Of a DNA stretch of 58,280 nt, positions 15,452 to 23,115 are shown piece by piece (within the stretch, counting starts at the first letter, position 1; each line of letters opens with the position of its first letter). The DNA comes from Lachnospiraceae bacterium. Lineage in GTDB: Bacteria > Bacillota > Clostridia > Lachnospirales > Lachnospiraceae. Location of the stretch: contig SVEN01000012.1 of assembly GCA_015057365.1 (NCBI GenBank), forward strand, positions 1 through 58,280, in the 5' to 3' direction. Position numbers and translations under genes: made by a program. The notes beneath the pieces are model-generated. The model was not told where the DNA came from and did no database searches. It saw only the letters and a list, made by a program, of their open reading frames with translations.

Positions 15452-17968
15452 TTATTTAGTACTCTTTGCGGTATCGATGCCTGCGGCGCCTACCAAGCCG
15501 AGACGCTCTGCAGCTTCTTCACGCATTTTATATTTTAACACTTTTCCCGCTGCATTCATAGGGAAAGATTTCACAAATTCGATATATTTCGGAACTTTAT
15601 GACGGGCCATGCTTGCGGCAATGTAGTCATGCATCTCCGTTTCGGTCACGGATTTGCCTTCCTTTAAGATGACGCAAGCCATAGCTTCCTCGCCGTACTT
15701 CTTATCCGGAACACCGATCACCTGCACATCCTGTACATCCGGATGGGTGTAAATGAACTCCTCGATTTCCTTCGGATAAATATTTTCACCGCCACGGATA
15801 ATCATGTCCTTCAGTCGGCCGGTAATACGGTAGTTGCCGTCTTTATCGCGGCAGGCAAGGTCTCCGGAGTGGAGCCAGCCCTCGGCGTCTACAGTGCCGC
15901 GGGTTGCTTCCGGCATCTTATAATAGCCCTTCATGGTGTTGTAACCGCGGGAACAGAATTCGCCGTTTTCACCGGTTGCCACTTCCTCGCCGGTTTCCGG
16001 ATCGATAATCTTACATTCGATATGCGGGAAATTGTAGCCTACGGTGTCGCAGCGAAGATCCAACGGGTCGGTCCATGCGGACATGGTGCTGCCCGGAGAG
16101 GATTCGGTCTGGCCGTACACGCTGACGATACCGGTCATATTCATTTCCTTCGGATCTGCCGCACGACGCATCAGCTCCGGCGGACAGCCTGCGCCCGCCA
16201 TAATACCGGTACGCATGTGGGAGAAATCGGTCTTTCTGTAATCCTCATGATTGAACATTGCAATAAACATAGTCGGTACACCGTTAAAGCAGGTAATACG
16301 CTCCTGATTGATGCAGGCCAGAGAGGACTTCGCAGAGAAGTACGGCATCGGGCAAACGGTTGCACCGTGGGTCAGGGACGCGGTCATGGAAAGTACCATG
16401 CCGAAGCAGTGGAACATCGGTACCTGAATCATCATACGGTCCGCGGTGGACAGACCCATGCGGTCACCGATACACTTACCGTTGTTTACTACATTATAAT
16501 GGGTTAACATTACGCCCTTCGGGAAACCGGTGGTGCCGGAGGTGTACTGCATATTACAAACATCTTCCGGCTTAACCTTTGCCGCCATGCGGTTCAGTTC
16601 CTCCTGCGGAACTAAGTTGCCCCGCTCCATTGCCTCGTCAAAGGTCAGACATCCCGGCTGCTTAAAGCCTACGGTGATGACGTTACGCAGGAACGGAAGA
16701 CGCTTACAGTGAAGCGGCTCGCCCGGCTTGCTTGTAGCGATTTCCGGACAAATCTCGTTGATGATTTCTTTATAATTGGAATCCAGACAGGATTCTACCA
16801 TAACCAATGTATGGGTATCGGACTGGCGGAACAAATAGTCAGCCTCGTGTCTCTTGTATGCGGTGTTCACCGTAACTAAAACCGCACCGATTTTGGTGGT
16901 AGCCCAGAAGGTAATGAACCATGCAGGTACGTTGGTAGCCCAGATGGATACCTTGCTGCCTGCCTTAACGCCCATGGAAATGAGAGCCTTTGCGAACTGG
17001 TCCACATCCTCGCGGAACTGCTCGTAAGTACGAACATAATCCAGAGTCGTATACTTAAATGCATACTGGTCCGGGAATTCTTCTACCATACGATCCAGTA
17101 CCTGGGAGAAGGTCAGGTTAATGAGCTCATCCTTTTTCCAAACATACTGGCCGGTGCCGTCGTGGTTCGGGTACAACGCCTTTTTCTTACCGCGGGTTTT
17201 TTCAAAGCGGCTCATATAGTTGACAAAGTGGGTAAAGATAACTTCGTAATCCGGCAAATCCTCCATCCATTCGGTCTTCCATTCCAGGGAAATGAAACCG
17301 TCGTAGTCGATAGAGGAGAGGGCACGCATAATATCCGCAACCGGCATAGTGCCTTCACCGATTAAGTTGTAGGTATCTTTGTCGTCGGAGTCACGCAAAT
17401 GTACATGCTTTACGTAAGCACCGAGGTTTTTGATAGTAGTGTCCGCACTTTCCTCGCAGTCGCGGTACGGATGCTGTACATCCCACAAAGCAGCCAGTCC
17501 GTCGCAGGCAAAGTCATCCAACATGGAACGCAGGCGGGCAGTGTCGGAAAAGATACCGCTGGTTTTTACAAGGATAGTAACCTCTGCGGCTTCCGCAGTT
17601 TGTAACAAATCTGCCAAGCGGGCACGCACCAAATCTTCCTTATCCTGCAAGGCAACAACGGATACGTACGGTACCTCTGCCTGTTTTGCAATCTGAATTA
17701 ACTGTTGTATGATTGCAATCGATCCGTCGTCTTCTGCGGATAAATCGCAGGAGGTGTCAAAACACGGGATGGAGAGCTTCTTTTCTCTCAACTGACGGAC
17801 GGTTGCGCCGATGTTATATTTATGGAAGGGACCGCTTTTTTCGGTCAAAGCCGCAACGTGCGGTAAATTATATACTTCTACGCCTTCGAAACGCATATCA
17901 ACGCCGGCCGCAAGCCATTCTTCCCAAGATAAATGAGACCAGCCTCTGGTAGAAAACGAAAGTTTCAT
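15452..17968 (-). CDS. Fusion of a sugar-isomerase-like TIM barrel and an AMP-forming acyl-CoA synthetase
   Basis: The 838-residue product has two unrelated halves. Residues 1-265 are a xylose-isomerase-like (AP endonuclease 2 superfamily) barrel, with DVQHPYRD, YVKHVHLRD and FISLEW supplying likely metal ligands; the usual first Glu ligand position reads Lys (ILVKTSG), so activity is doubtful. Residues about 285-838 are an ANL-superfamily acyl-CoA synthetase with YTSGTTGFPKG near 475, VYGQTE, the hinge GRLKDMIIRGGENIYPKEIE near 718 and catalytic Lys in NAAGKVLKYK near 809. The second half should activate a carboxylic acid. A GAGG site precedes the ATG and only 3 bp separate it from the upstream LeuA-like gene. 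The substrate is unknown. Confidence 0.9.
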   Translation of the reverse strand: MKLSFSTRGWSHLSWEEWLAAGVDMRFEGVEVYNLPHVAALTEKSGPFHKYNIGATVRQLREKKLSIPCFDTSCDLSAEDDGSIAIIQQLIQIAKQAEVPYVSVVALQDKEDLVRARLADLLQTAEAAEVTILVKTSGIFSDTARLRSMLDDFACDGLAALWDVQHPYRDCEESADTTIKNLGAYVKHVHLRDSDDKDTYNLIGEGTMPVADIMRALSSIDYDGFISLEWKTEWMEDLPDYEVIFTHFVNYMSRFEKTRGKKKALYPNHDGTGQYVWKKDELINLTFSQVLDRMVEEFPDQYAFKYTTLDYVRTYEQFREDVDQFAKALISMGVKAGSKVSIWATNVPAWFITFWATTKIGAVLVTVNTAYKRHEADYLFRQSDTHTLVMVESCLDSNYKEIINEICPEIATSKPGEPLHCKRLPFLRNVITVGFKQPGCLTFDEAMERGNLVPQEELNRMAAKVKPEDVCNMQYTSGTTGFPKGVMLTHYNVVNNGKCIGDRMGLSTADRMMIQVPMFHCFGMVLSMTASLTHGATVCPMPYFSAKSSLACINQERITCFNGVPTMFIAMFNHEDYRKTDFSHMRTGIMAGAGCPPELMRRAADPKEMNMTGIVSVYGQTESSPGSTMSAWTDPLDLRCDTVGYNFPHIECKIIDPETGEEVATGENGEFCSRGYNTMKGYYKMPEATRGTVDAEGWLHSGDLACRDKDGNYRITGRLKDMIIRGGENIYPKEIEEFIYTHPDVQDVQVIGVPDKKYGEEAMACVILKEGKSVTETEMHDYIAASMARHKVPKYIEFVKSFPMNAAGKVLKYKMREEAAERLGLVGAAGIDTAKSTK

Positions 17969-17971
17969 ATG

Positions 17972-19378
17972 TTAAGCCTCCTCGTAAACGATTTTGTTTA
18001 ATGCGCTGATATAGGCCTGAATACTGGAGCCGATAATATCAGTGGATGTTCCGCGCCCGGAATAAATCTTTCCGTTGGAACGAAGCTTGATTACGGTTTC
18101 GCCCATTGCCTCACGGCCTTCTGTTACGGAACGAATTTGGAAATCGTCCAGTTCGTAGTGGCAGCCGAGAATGTTTTCCAAAGCAAGGAATGCCGCATCC
18201 ACCGGACCGTCACCCAGTGCAACGCCTTCTAAGGACTGGCCGTTTTTCTCGAGCTTCATCTGTGCCATGGAAGAAGCGGTGTTGCTGGCAGTAATGTGAT
18301 AGCTGGTTAATATGTAAGTAGCCGGCACCTGCATGGCTGCGGAGGCAACGATAGTATCCAATTCTTTAGAGGAAATGGCATCTTTTCGGGCTGCGATTTT
18401 CTGGAACGCTTCCCAGACCTTTGCGCTGTCTTCCTCGCTTAAGTCATAGCCTAACTTTTCTACTGCCTTTAATACGGCAGACATGTTATCCTGCGCGGTA
18501 AGAGACATCTCTTCCACGTCGTCCTGAACGCCGTTGTCAAACGGAGAATTCTTACTGCGGGTGGTTTCACAAATCCAGGCAATCTGCTTTACGATACGGT
18601 TCATTTCTACGGTACGAAGGTCGCAGGTTGCGCCGAAGGATTCCCCCTTTGTCGCCAGAAGTCTTGCTACATTCGGAAGAGAAATCTGATTGGTGCAGTA
18701 TGCGGAAGCCTTAATCTCACGAACTCCGTGCTTGATGGCTGCGATGGCACAGGCGTCTGCCATGGCCAGCTCGTTGGAACAGGAAAGTCCCAGTACCGCA
18801 TCTTTAAGCTCCGGAATATTTTCGTTCAGTGCATCTAAGAAGTTTCCGAGCTCATCCGGAAGCATGGCACCGGTAGCATCGCATACGGTAACGGTCTTAG
18901 CACCTGCCGCGATAGCGGTTTTGATGGCCTGATAAAGGAACGCTGCGTCGCTTCTGGTGACATCGTCCGCAATAAACTCCACATCGGAAGTCTTTTCACA
19001 GCAAGCGGAAACGATTTCGTCAATAGACTTTAACATGGCGTCCGGCTTCTTATGAAATATGTACTCCATCTGTACCGGGCTGACGGAAGCGAATACCTGA
19101 AGGCGCGGGCTCTTTGCTTCTTTAACCGCATTCCAGGTGGCTTCAACGCTTTCCTTATTTAAAGAAACCGGTACTGCTACGATACTGTTCTTTACGGTAG
19201 AAGCGATGGACTTAATACGAAGGGCATCTACCTTCGGCTGGGAAATACCCTCCAGCTCGATTACATTTACATTTAGTTTATCTAATAGCTTCGGGAGTTC
19301 GATTTTTTCTTTGAAGGATAAGGAGAAATCTTTCCCGGTCTGTTTTAACGTTGTGTCACTGATTCTGATTTGGTTCAT
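17972..19378 (-). CDS. LeuA/CimA-like DRE-TIM protein with altered catalytic residues
   Basis: This 468-residue protein has the layout of 2-isopropylmalate/citramalate synthases: a TIM barrel (1-270), linker, and C-terminal LeuA regulatory domain with GDGPVDAAFLALE and GRGTSTDIIGSSIQAYISALN. Key residues differ. The barrel's DTTLRDGxQ motif reads DTTLKQTGKD and the HxHN metal motif reads SCSNE near residue 197, so the Arg of the DRE motif and both metal-binding His are lost. It is probably not a working synthase, although its LeuA domain appears complete. A leucine-type T-box lies upstream, supporting a leucine-related role. It is followed within 3 bp by the fusion gene. Confidence 0.85.
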   Translation of the reverse strand: MNQIRISDTTLKQTGKDFSLSFKEKIELPKLLDKLNVNVIELEGISQPKVDALRIKSIASTVKNSIVAVPVSLNKESVEATWNAVKEAKSPRLQVFASVSPVQMEYIFHKKPDAMLKSIDEIVSACCEKTSDVEFIADDVTRSDAAFLYQAIKTAIAAGAKTVTVCDATGAMLPDELGNFLDALNENIPELKDAVLGLSCSNELAMADACAIAAIKHGVREIKASAYCTNQISLPNVARLLATKGESFGATCDLRTVEMNRIVKQIAWICETTRSKNSPFDNGVQDDVEEMSLTAQDNMSAVLKAVEKLGYDLSEEDSAKVWEAFQKIAARKDAISSKELDTIVASAAMQVPATYILTSYHITASNTASSMAQMKLEKNGQSLEGVALGDGPVDAAFLALENILGCHYELDDFQIRSVTEGREAMGETVIKLRSNGKIYSGRGTSTDIIGSSIQAYISALNKIVYEEA

Positions 19379-19403
19379 AAGTTTATCTCCTTTCAGTTAT
19401 GTG

Positions 19404-19535
19404 CGTGTTGGCAAAATGAGCATGCGTATGTTTGCGGAAGCAAAGCTTCCGGCAAACAAGAGTCATGCGAATGTGCCCACGACTGAGCGACTGTGTCGCG
19501 AAGTGTGTGGGTAGCGCGGAGCGCAAGCCAACACG
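19404..19535. repeat. Structured palindromic element between T-box and LeuA-like gene
   Basis: This 132-bp stretch is closed by 9-bp inverted arms, CGTGTTGGC (19404-19412) and GCCAACACG (19527-19535). Inside are a strong hairpin, GTTTGCGGAAGC with GCTTCC-G-GCAAAC (19430-19457), and a near-perfect direct repeat, CATGCGTATGT/CATGCGAATGT (19421, 19464). It is not coding. It looks like a small dispersed palindromic element, but only one copy is in this window. Confidence 0.6.
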
Positions 19536-19824
19536 AAAAAAAGTCCTTGAAACCATACGGTCTCAAGGACGAATAAACGATTCGCGGTACCACCTTGCTT
19601 ACAGCCTCCTTACGGATAACTGTCTCTCTCGGACTCAACCAAGCCCAAAGCCGATAACGAGGCTGACCGTACTCCACTACGCAAATAAAGATTCTTCGCA
19701 GAGTCGACTCGGGAGTGAGATTGCTAACTTCCATCCGTACCGGTTCGCACCAACCACCGGCTCTCTGAAACCCTCAAAAAAGAAGCATAATTCCGTCACA
19801 GTCGTTTGTTTTCTTTTAGAAATC
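19536..19824 (-). promoter_or_regulatory. T-box leader, probable leucine (CUC) specifier
   Basis: Read on the minus strand, the leader contains the conserved T-box AAGGTGGTACCGCG (19583-19596), whose bulge pairs with an uncharged tRNA acceptor end, and stem I landmarks such as AGAGAGCCGGTGGTTGGTG. It ends in a terminator with an 8-bp stem, GTCCTTGA/TCAAGGAC (19543-19550, 19563-19570), then seven Ts. The specifier position before ACTCCCGAG reads CTC (Leu), by alignment to the usual GAA-XXX-(A/G)C pattern. It should turn on the LeuA-like operon when tRNA-Leu is uncharged. T-box class is firm; the specifier call is likely. Confidence 0.88.
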
Positions 19825-19830
19825 GTGCTT

Positions 19831-19859
19831 ATTATAACACGTCAGTGTGGCGAAGTCAA
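19831..19859 (-). promoter_or_regulatory. Promoter of the T-box operon
   Basis: On the minus strand, TTGACT (-35, 19854-19859) and a perfect TATAAT (-10, 19831-19836) are 17 bp apart. Transcription would begin near 19824, at the start of the T-box leader. Confidence 0.88.
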
Positions 19860-19961
19860 TCGGTAAATTTATTTTCTTTACAAAAAAAATAAAAAAAGTT
19901 ACAATAAAAGTGTAGTTTTCCCAAAATAATCCTTAGTATATAAGTGAAGGAGGTGATACAG

Positions 19962-20519
19962 GTGTTAGATGAAGAGATCATCGAGCTGTTCTTCACAAGG
20001 TCCGAAGATGCCATCAAGGAGCTGAAAGCAAAGTACGGCAAGATCTGTCTGCAGACTTCATATAACATTCTGGACAATTACTTCGATGCAGAAGAATGTG
20101 TGAATGATAGTTATCTCGGCGCATGGAATGCCATTCCGCCGACGAGACCGGACCCGTTGCTTACTTATATATTAAAAATAGTAAGAAATGTGTCACTGAC
20201 CCGTTATCAAAAGAATCATGCTCAGAAGCGAAACAGTTCTTATGATGTAGCGGTGGAAGAACTGGAAGAGTTTCTGGTGTCTCCGGACAATGTAGAGAGC
20301 AAGATGGAACTGAAGGAATTGACCGGTACCATCGAAAGCTTTCTGGATTCCCTGAATGAGTTAAACCGGGTAATCTTTGTACGAAGATATTGGTACTACG
20401 ATAACTATATGCAGATTGCAAAGAAGGTAGGTTTGTCGGAGAAAAATGTGTCGGTAAGACTTACACGCTTGAGAAAACAACTAAAGGATTATTTAGAGGA
20501 AAGGGGAAATTTTCTATGA
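19962..20519 (+). CDS. Sigma-70 family (ECF-like) sigma factor paired with an RsgI-like sensor
   Basis: This 185-residue sigma factor has a region 2 with DAEECVNDSYLGAWNAIPP and a region 4 with LNELNRVIFVRRYWYYDNYMQIAKKVGLSEKNVSVRLTRLRKQL. A near-perfect Shine-Dalgarno sequence, AAGGAGGTGAT (19947-19957), fixes the start at GTG 19962. Its stop codon overlaps the next start (ATGA), so it is translationally coupled to an RsgI-like membrane protein, the arrangement of sigma/anti-sigma pairs that sense the cell surface. Its regulon is unknown. The other sigma factor in this window (10677) is clearly different in sequence. Confidence 0.9.
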   Translation: MLDEEIIELFFTRSEDAIKELKAKYGKICLQTSYNILDNYFDAEECVNDSYLGAWNAIPPTRPDPLLTYILKIVRNVSLTRYQKNHAQKRNSSYDVAVEELEEFLVSPDNVESKMELKELTGTIESFLDSLNELNRVIFVRRYWYYDNYMQIAKKVGLSEKNVSVRLTRLRKQLKDYLEERGNFL

Positions 20520-22267
20520 ATAAGAATAAGATGGCAGAAGCTATCGATAACTTAGACGAAAAGTATGTAGTAGAAGCAGCAAGCTACAAGGCAAAGAAGA
20601 AAAATGTACGCCCGGCAGTGATGAGCATTATGGCAATGGCAGCATGCCTTGCATTGATTCTCGGAATCGGTGTGGCACGTAAGAATGCAGGTAACACTCC
20701 GGTGGCAGAGGCTGCAGCAATTGTATGCATTGATGTTAATCCGAGTATTGAACTTTCGGTTAATAAACATGACAAGGTAACCTCCGCAGTAGCATTGAAT
20801 GAGGATGCACAGGTGGTACTGGACGGAATGGACCTTAAGAATGTAGATTTGGATACCGCGTTAAATGCGATTATGGGGGCGCTGTTAAAGAACGGATATC
20901 TGGATGAAGTGTATAATGCGGTGAACATCTGTGTAGAAGAGAACGATACGGATCGTGCAACCGAACTGGGAGAGAAAGTTTCAAGTGAAATCAGCAGTAT
21001 TTTTAATGAGAACGATTTAATCGGCGGAGTAAACACTCAGGTTCTTTCCAAGGATTCCGAACTGAAGGCGTTGGCTGACAGCTACGGCGTTTCTGTCGGT
21101 AAGCTCAACCTGGCACAGCAGGTGGCAGAGAATACGAATTTGTCTCTGGATGTGGCAGTGACCTTCTCTATTTCCGAGTTATGGGATCTTTTAGAGGCAG
21201 AAAGCGTAACCTTGATTACCAAGGATGAGGCACTTCAGATTGCACTTGCGGATGCGAATGTTTCCTTATCCGACCTTACGATGGTGGGCCAGAAGGTACA
21301 GGAATCCGCAGGCATTTATACTTATACCATTAAGTTTACCGTAAAGGATCTGATGCAGTATGAGTATAAGATTAATGCGGTAACCGGAACGATTATCACC
21401 TGCGAGTTCAGCATGGTTCCGACCCCGACTGCGACTCCGGTACCGACTGCAACTCCGGTTCCGACTGCCACTCCGGTTCCGACCGCGACCCCGGCACCGA
21501 CCGCGACTCCGGAAGTGACTCCGGATGTAACACCGACCGCAACCCCGGTTCCGACCGCGACTCCGGTACCGACTGCAACCCCGGTTCCGACGGCAACTCC
21601 GGCACCGACCGCAACTCCGGTTCCGGAAATCACCAGAATTCAGGCAATGAATATTGCGTTAAATGATGCGGGTGTAACTACGAATGATGTGAAGCTTACA
21701 AAGCTCTTGTATGTATCCGAGAACAGAGAGTATCGCGTTGAATTCAGTTACGGTTTATATGACTATGTATACGTGATTCATTCCGTAAACGGAGACGTAC
21801 TCAGCAGAATGATGATTGAGAATACCGTAACCGAGACTCCGGCAGATACGAAGATTACCGCAGATAAGGCATTGAACCTTGCGTTAGAAGCAGCAGGCGT
21901 AGAGATGGCAGATCTGACCACCTGTGACATTAAGTATCACAACCATAAGGAAGGCGCAGAATTCAAGATTCACTTCCATGTGGATAAGGATCATTATGAG
22001 TATACCGTAAATGCCGTAACCGGTGAAGTAACCGAGAAGACAAAGCCGGTACCGCCGCATGAGGCAGCAAAGCCGGCAGGTCCGAAGGAAAAGGAAGAGT
22101 CTAAGGTAACCATTACCTTCGAGGATGAGGATAAGGATGTAACCCTTGTAACTCCGGAACCGACCAAGAAGCCGGGCCCGGTACCGCCGCACGAAAAGGC
22201 TGAGGCAGCAAAGCCGGCAGGTCCGAAGGCAAAAGAGGCACAGGTAACCATTACGATGGAGAAGTAA
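20516..22267 (+). CDS. RsgI-like transmembrane anti-sigma factor with three PepSY-like repeats and Pro/Thr stalk
   Basis: The 583-residue protein has a short cytoplasmic N-terminus (1-32), one membrane segment (about 33-53), then the RsgI-type motif CIDVNPSIELSVN at 71-83. In RsgI proteins the Asn-Pro bond (here N75-P76) is a known self-cleavage site. After an alpha/beta region come three repeats of PepSY type, each with an alternating helix-strand pattern ending in YxxNAVTG or similar; a stalk of ten PTATP units lies between the first and second. The C-terminus carries two copies of a PVPPHE...AKPAGPK...VTIT segment. It likely holds the upstream sigma factor and releases it on an outside signal; the signal is unknown. 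Confidence 0.85.
   Translation: MNKNKMAEAIDNLDEKYVVEAASYKAKKKNVRPAVMSIMAMAACLALILGIGVARKNAGNTPVAEAAAIVCIDVNPSIELSVNKHDKVTSAVALNEDAQVVLDGMDLKNVDLDTALNAIMGALLKNGYLDEVYNAVNICVEENDTDRATELGEKVSSEISSIFNENDLIGGVNTQVLSKDSELKALADSYGVSVGKLNLAQQVAENTNLSLDVAVTFSISELWDLLEAESVTLITKDEALQIALADANVSLSDLTMVGQKVQESAGIYTYTIKFTVKDLMQYEYKINAVTGTIITCEFSMVPTPTATPVPTATPVPTATPVPTATPAPTATPEVTPDVTPTATPVPTATPVPTATPVPTATPAPTATPVPEITRIQAMNIALNDAGVTTNDVKLTKLLYVSENREYRVEFSYGLYDYVYVIHSVNGDVLSRMMIENTVTETPADTKITADKALNLALEAAGVEMADLTTCDIKYHNHKEGAEFKIHFHVDKDHYEYTVNAVTGEVTEKTKPVPPHEAAKPAGPKEKEESKVTITFEDEDKDVTLVTPEPTKKPGPVPPHEKAEAAKPAGPKAKEAQVTITMEK
21419..21627 (+). repeat. 18-bp coding tandem repeat (PTATPV units)
   Basis: Ten units of an 18-bp period encode PTATP(V/A/E). 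They fall into two blocks of five with the same order of the sixth residue (V,V,V,A then E or V), split by EVTPDVT, which suggests a block duplication. Such repeats expand and contract readily. Confidence 0.9.
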
Positions 22268-22297
22268 GAGCATTTAAATAATATGGGCATTTAAGAG

Positions 22298-22332
22298 GAA
22301 GTCCCCTTTTCGGAAGAGAAGGGGGCTTCTTT
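22298..22332 (+). terminator. Terminator of the sigma/RsgI operon
   Basis: GAAGTCCCCTT (22298-22308) pairs with AAGGGGGCTTC (22319-22329, one G-T pair), followed by TTTC. Confidence 0.85.
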
Positions 22333-22373
22333 CACGGAACAGGAAAAGAATGGAGAATGGGTAGAGAGGATTA

Positions 22374-22403
22374 TTGACAAAATTTAGTTTTTGTGTGTAT
22401 ACT
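22374..22403 (+). promoter_or_regulatory. Promoter of the YbjQ gene pair
   Basis: A perfect TTGACA (22374-22379) and TATACT (22398-22403) are separated by 18 bp, 36 bp upstream of the first start codon. Confidence 0.85.
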
Positions 22404-22439
22404 GAACATACTGATAGAATGAGCGAGGGGGAGATAAGT

Positions 22440-22667
22440 ATGAATCATACGAAAAAGATGATTGCTCCGGTCATTATTGCATCCCTGATGTTACTGTATT
22501 ACATAGGCATTATCCTGTTGTTCGTGATCGTCGAAGAGATTCCGCTTGCGGTGAAGCTTCTGATGATTTTGGGACCGCTTGCCGTGTGTGGAGTGACAAT
22601 CGGTGTGCTGGTCAGCAGAATTAGGGAAATCGAAGGAGGAGAAGAGGATGATCTTAGTAAATACTGA
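22440..22667 (+). CDS. Small two-span membrane protein
   Basis: This 75-residue protein has two hydrophobic segments (about 8-32 and 40-60) and a charged C-terminal tail. It has no recognised motif. ATG 22440 follows GAGGGGGAGAT; a longer frame would start within the promoter. Its last 20 bp overlap the YbjQ gene, so the two are coupled, hinting at a membrane partner for YbjQ. Confidence 0.75.
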   Translation: MNHTKKMIAPVIIASLMLLYYIGIILLFVIVEEIPLAVKLLMILGPLAVCGVTIGVLVSRIREIEGGEEDDLSKY

Positions 22668-22959
22668 TTATATTTCCGGCAAAGAGCTGGAAATGATTGG
22701 CTTGGTAAAGGGCAGTACCATCCAGTCCAAGCACATCGGTCGTGACATTACCCAGAGTTTTAAGACGATTGTGGGTGGTGAGTTGAAGGCTTACAACGAG
22801 ATGATGAATGAGGCAAGAGCTCTGGCAACCAAGAGAATGGTAGCCGAGGCAGAAGGCCTGGGGGCAGATGCGATTGTGAATATCCGTTATGCTTCCGCAG
22901 CGGTTATGCAGGGTGCGGCAGAAGTGATGGCATACGGAACCGCAGTAAAGTTTAAGTAA
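22648..22959 (+). CDS. YbjQ/UPF0145 family protein
   Basis: The 103-residue protein has the UPF0145 pattern: an N-terminal strand and IGLVKGSTIQSKHIGRDI, a helix with YNEMMNEARALATKRMVAEAEGLGADAIVNIRY, and a final strand. Family members form compact multimers; their function is not established. The start at ATG 22648 is supported by GGAGGAGAAG; the gene begins inside the preceding small membrane protein gene. Confidence 0.88.
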   Translation: MILVNTDYISGKELEMIGLVKGSTIQSKHIGRDITQSFKTIVGGELKAYNEMMNEARALATKRMVAEAEGLGADAIVNIRYASAAVMQGAAEVMAYGTAVKFK

Positions 22960-22973
22960 ATCAAAAGGTATGG

Positions 22974-22997
22974 CGTCGATAACGGAGGTTATCGACG
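22974..22997 (+). terminator. Terminator after the YbjQ gene
   Basis: CGTCGATAAC (22974-22983) pairs perfectly with GTTATCGACG (22988-22997) around a 4-nt loop, followed by a weak T-rich stretch. Confidence 0.65.
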
Positions 22998-23037
22998 TTG
23001 CTTTGTGTAAATGTGGGAAAAGAAATAGTTGGGGCTA

Positions 23038-23092
23038 TTTACATTCGGTTAATTTGATGCTATAATATTAATATCATAGGCCATATGGCCTA
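23038..23092 (+). promoter_or_regulatory. Promoter with 16-bp palindrome for the sugar transferase gene
   Basis: TTTACA (-35, 23038-23043) and a perfect TATAAT (-10, 23061-23066) are 17 bp apart. A perfect 16-bp palindrome TAGGCCATATGGCCTA (23077-23092) covers the early transcribed region, just upstream of the ribosome site. It could be an operator or an mRNA hairpin. Confidence 0.75.
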
Positions 23093-23115
23093 GATTTTGC
23101 AAGGAGGCGATTAAA

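Noticed and set aside
21419..21627. Possible CRISPR-like array
   Set aside because: The units are contiguous 18-bp coding repeats with no spacers and no cas genes nearby. No CRISPR array is seen in the window.
21322..21633. Minus-strand frame made of GVAVGTG repeats
   Set aside because: It is the reverse reading of the PTATP coding repeat, not a separate gene.
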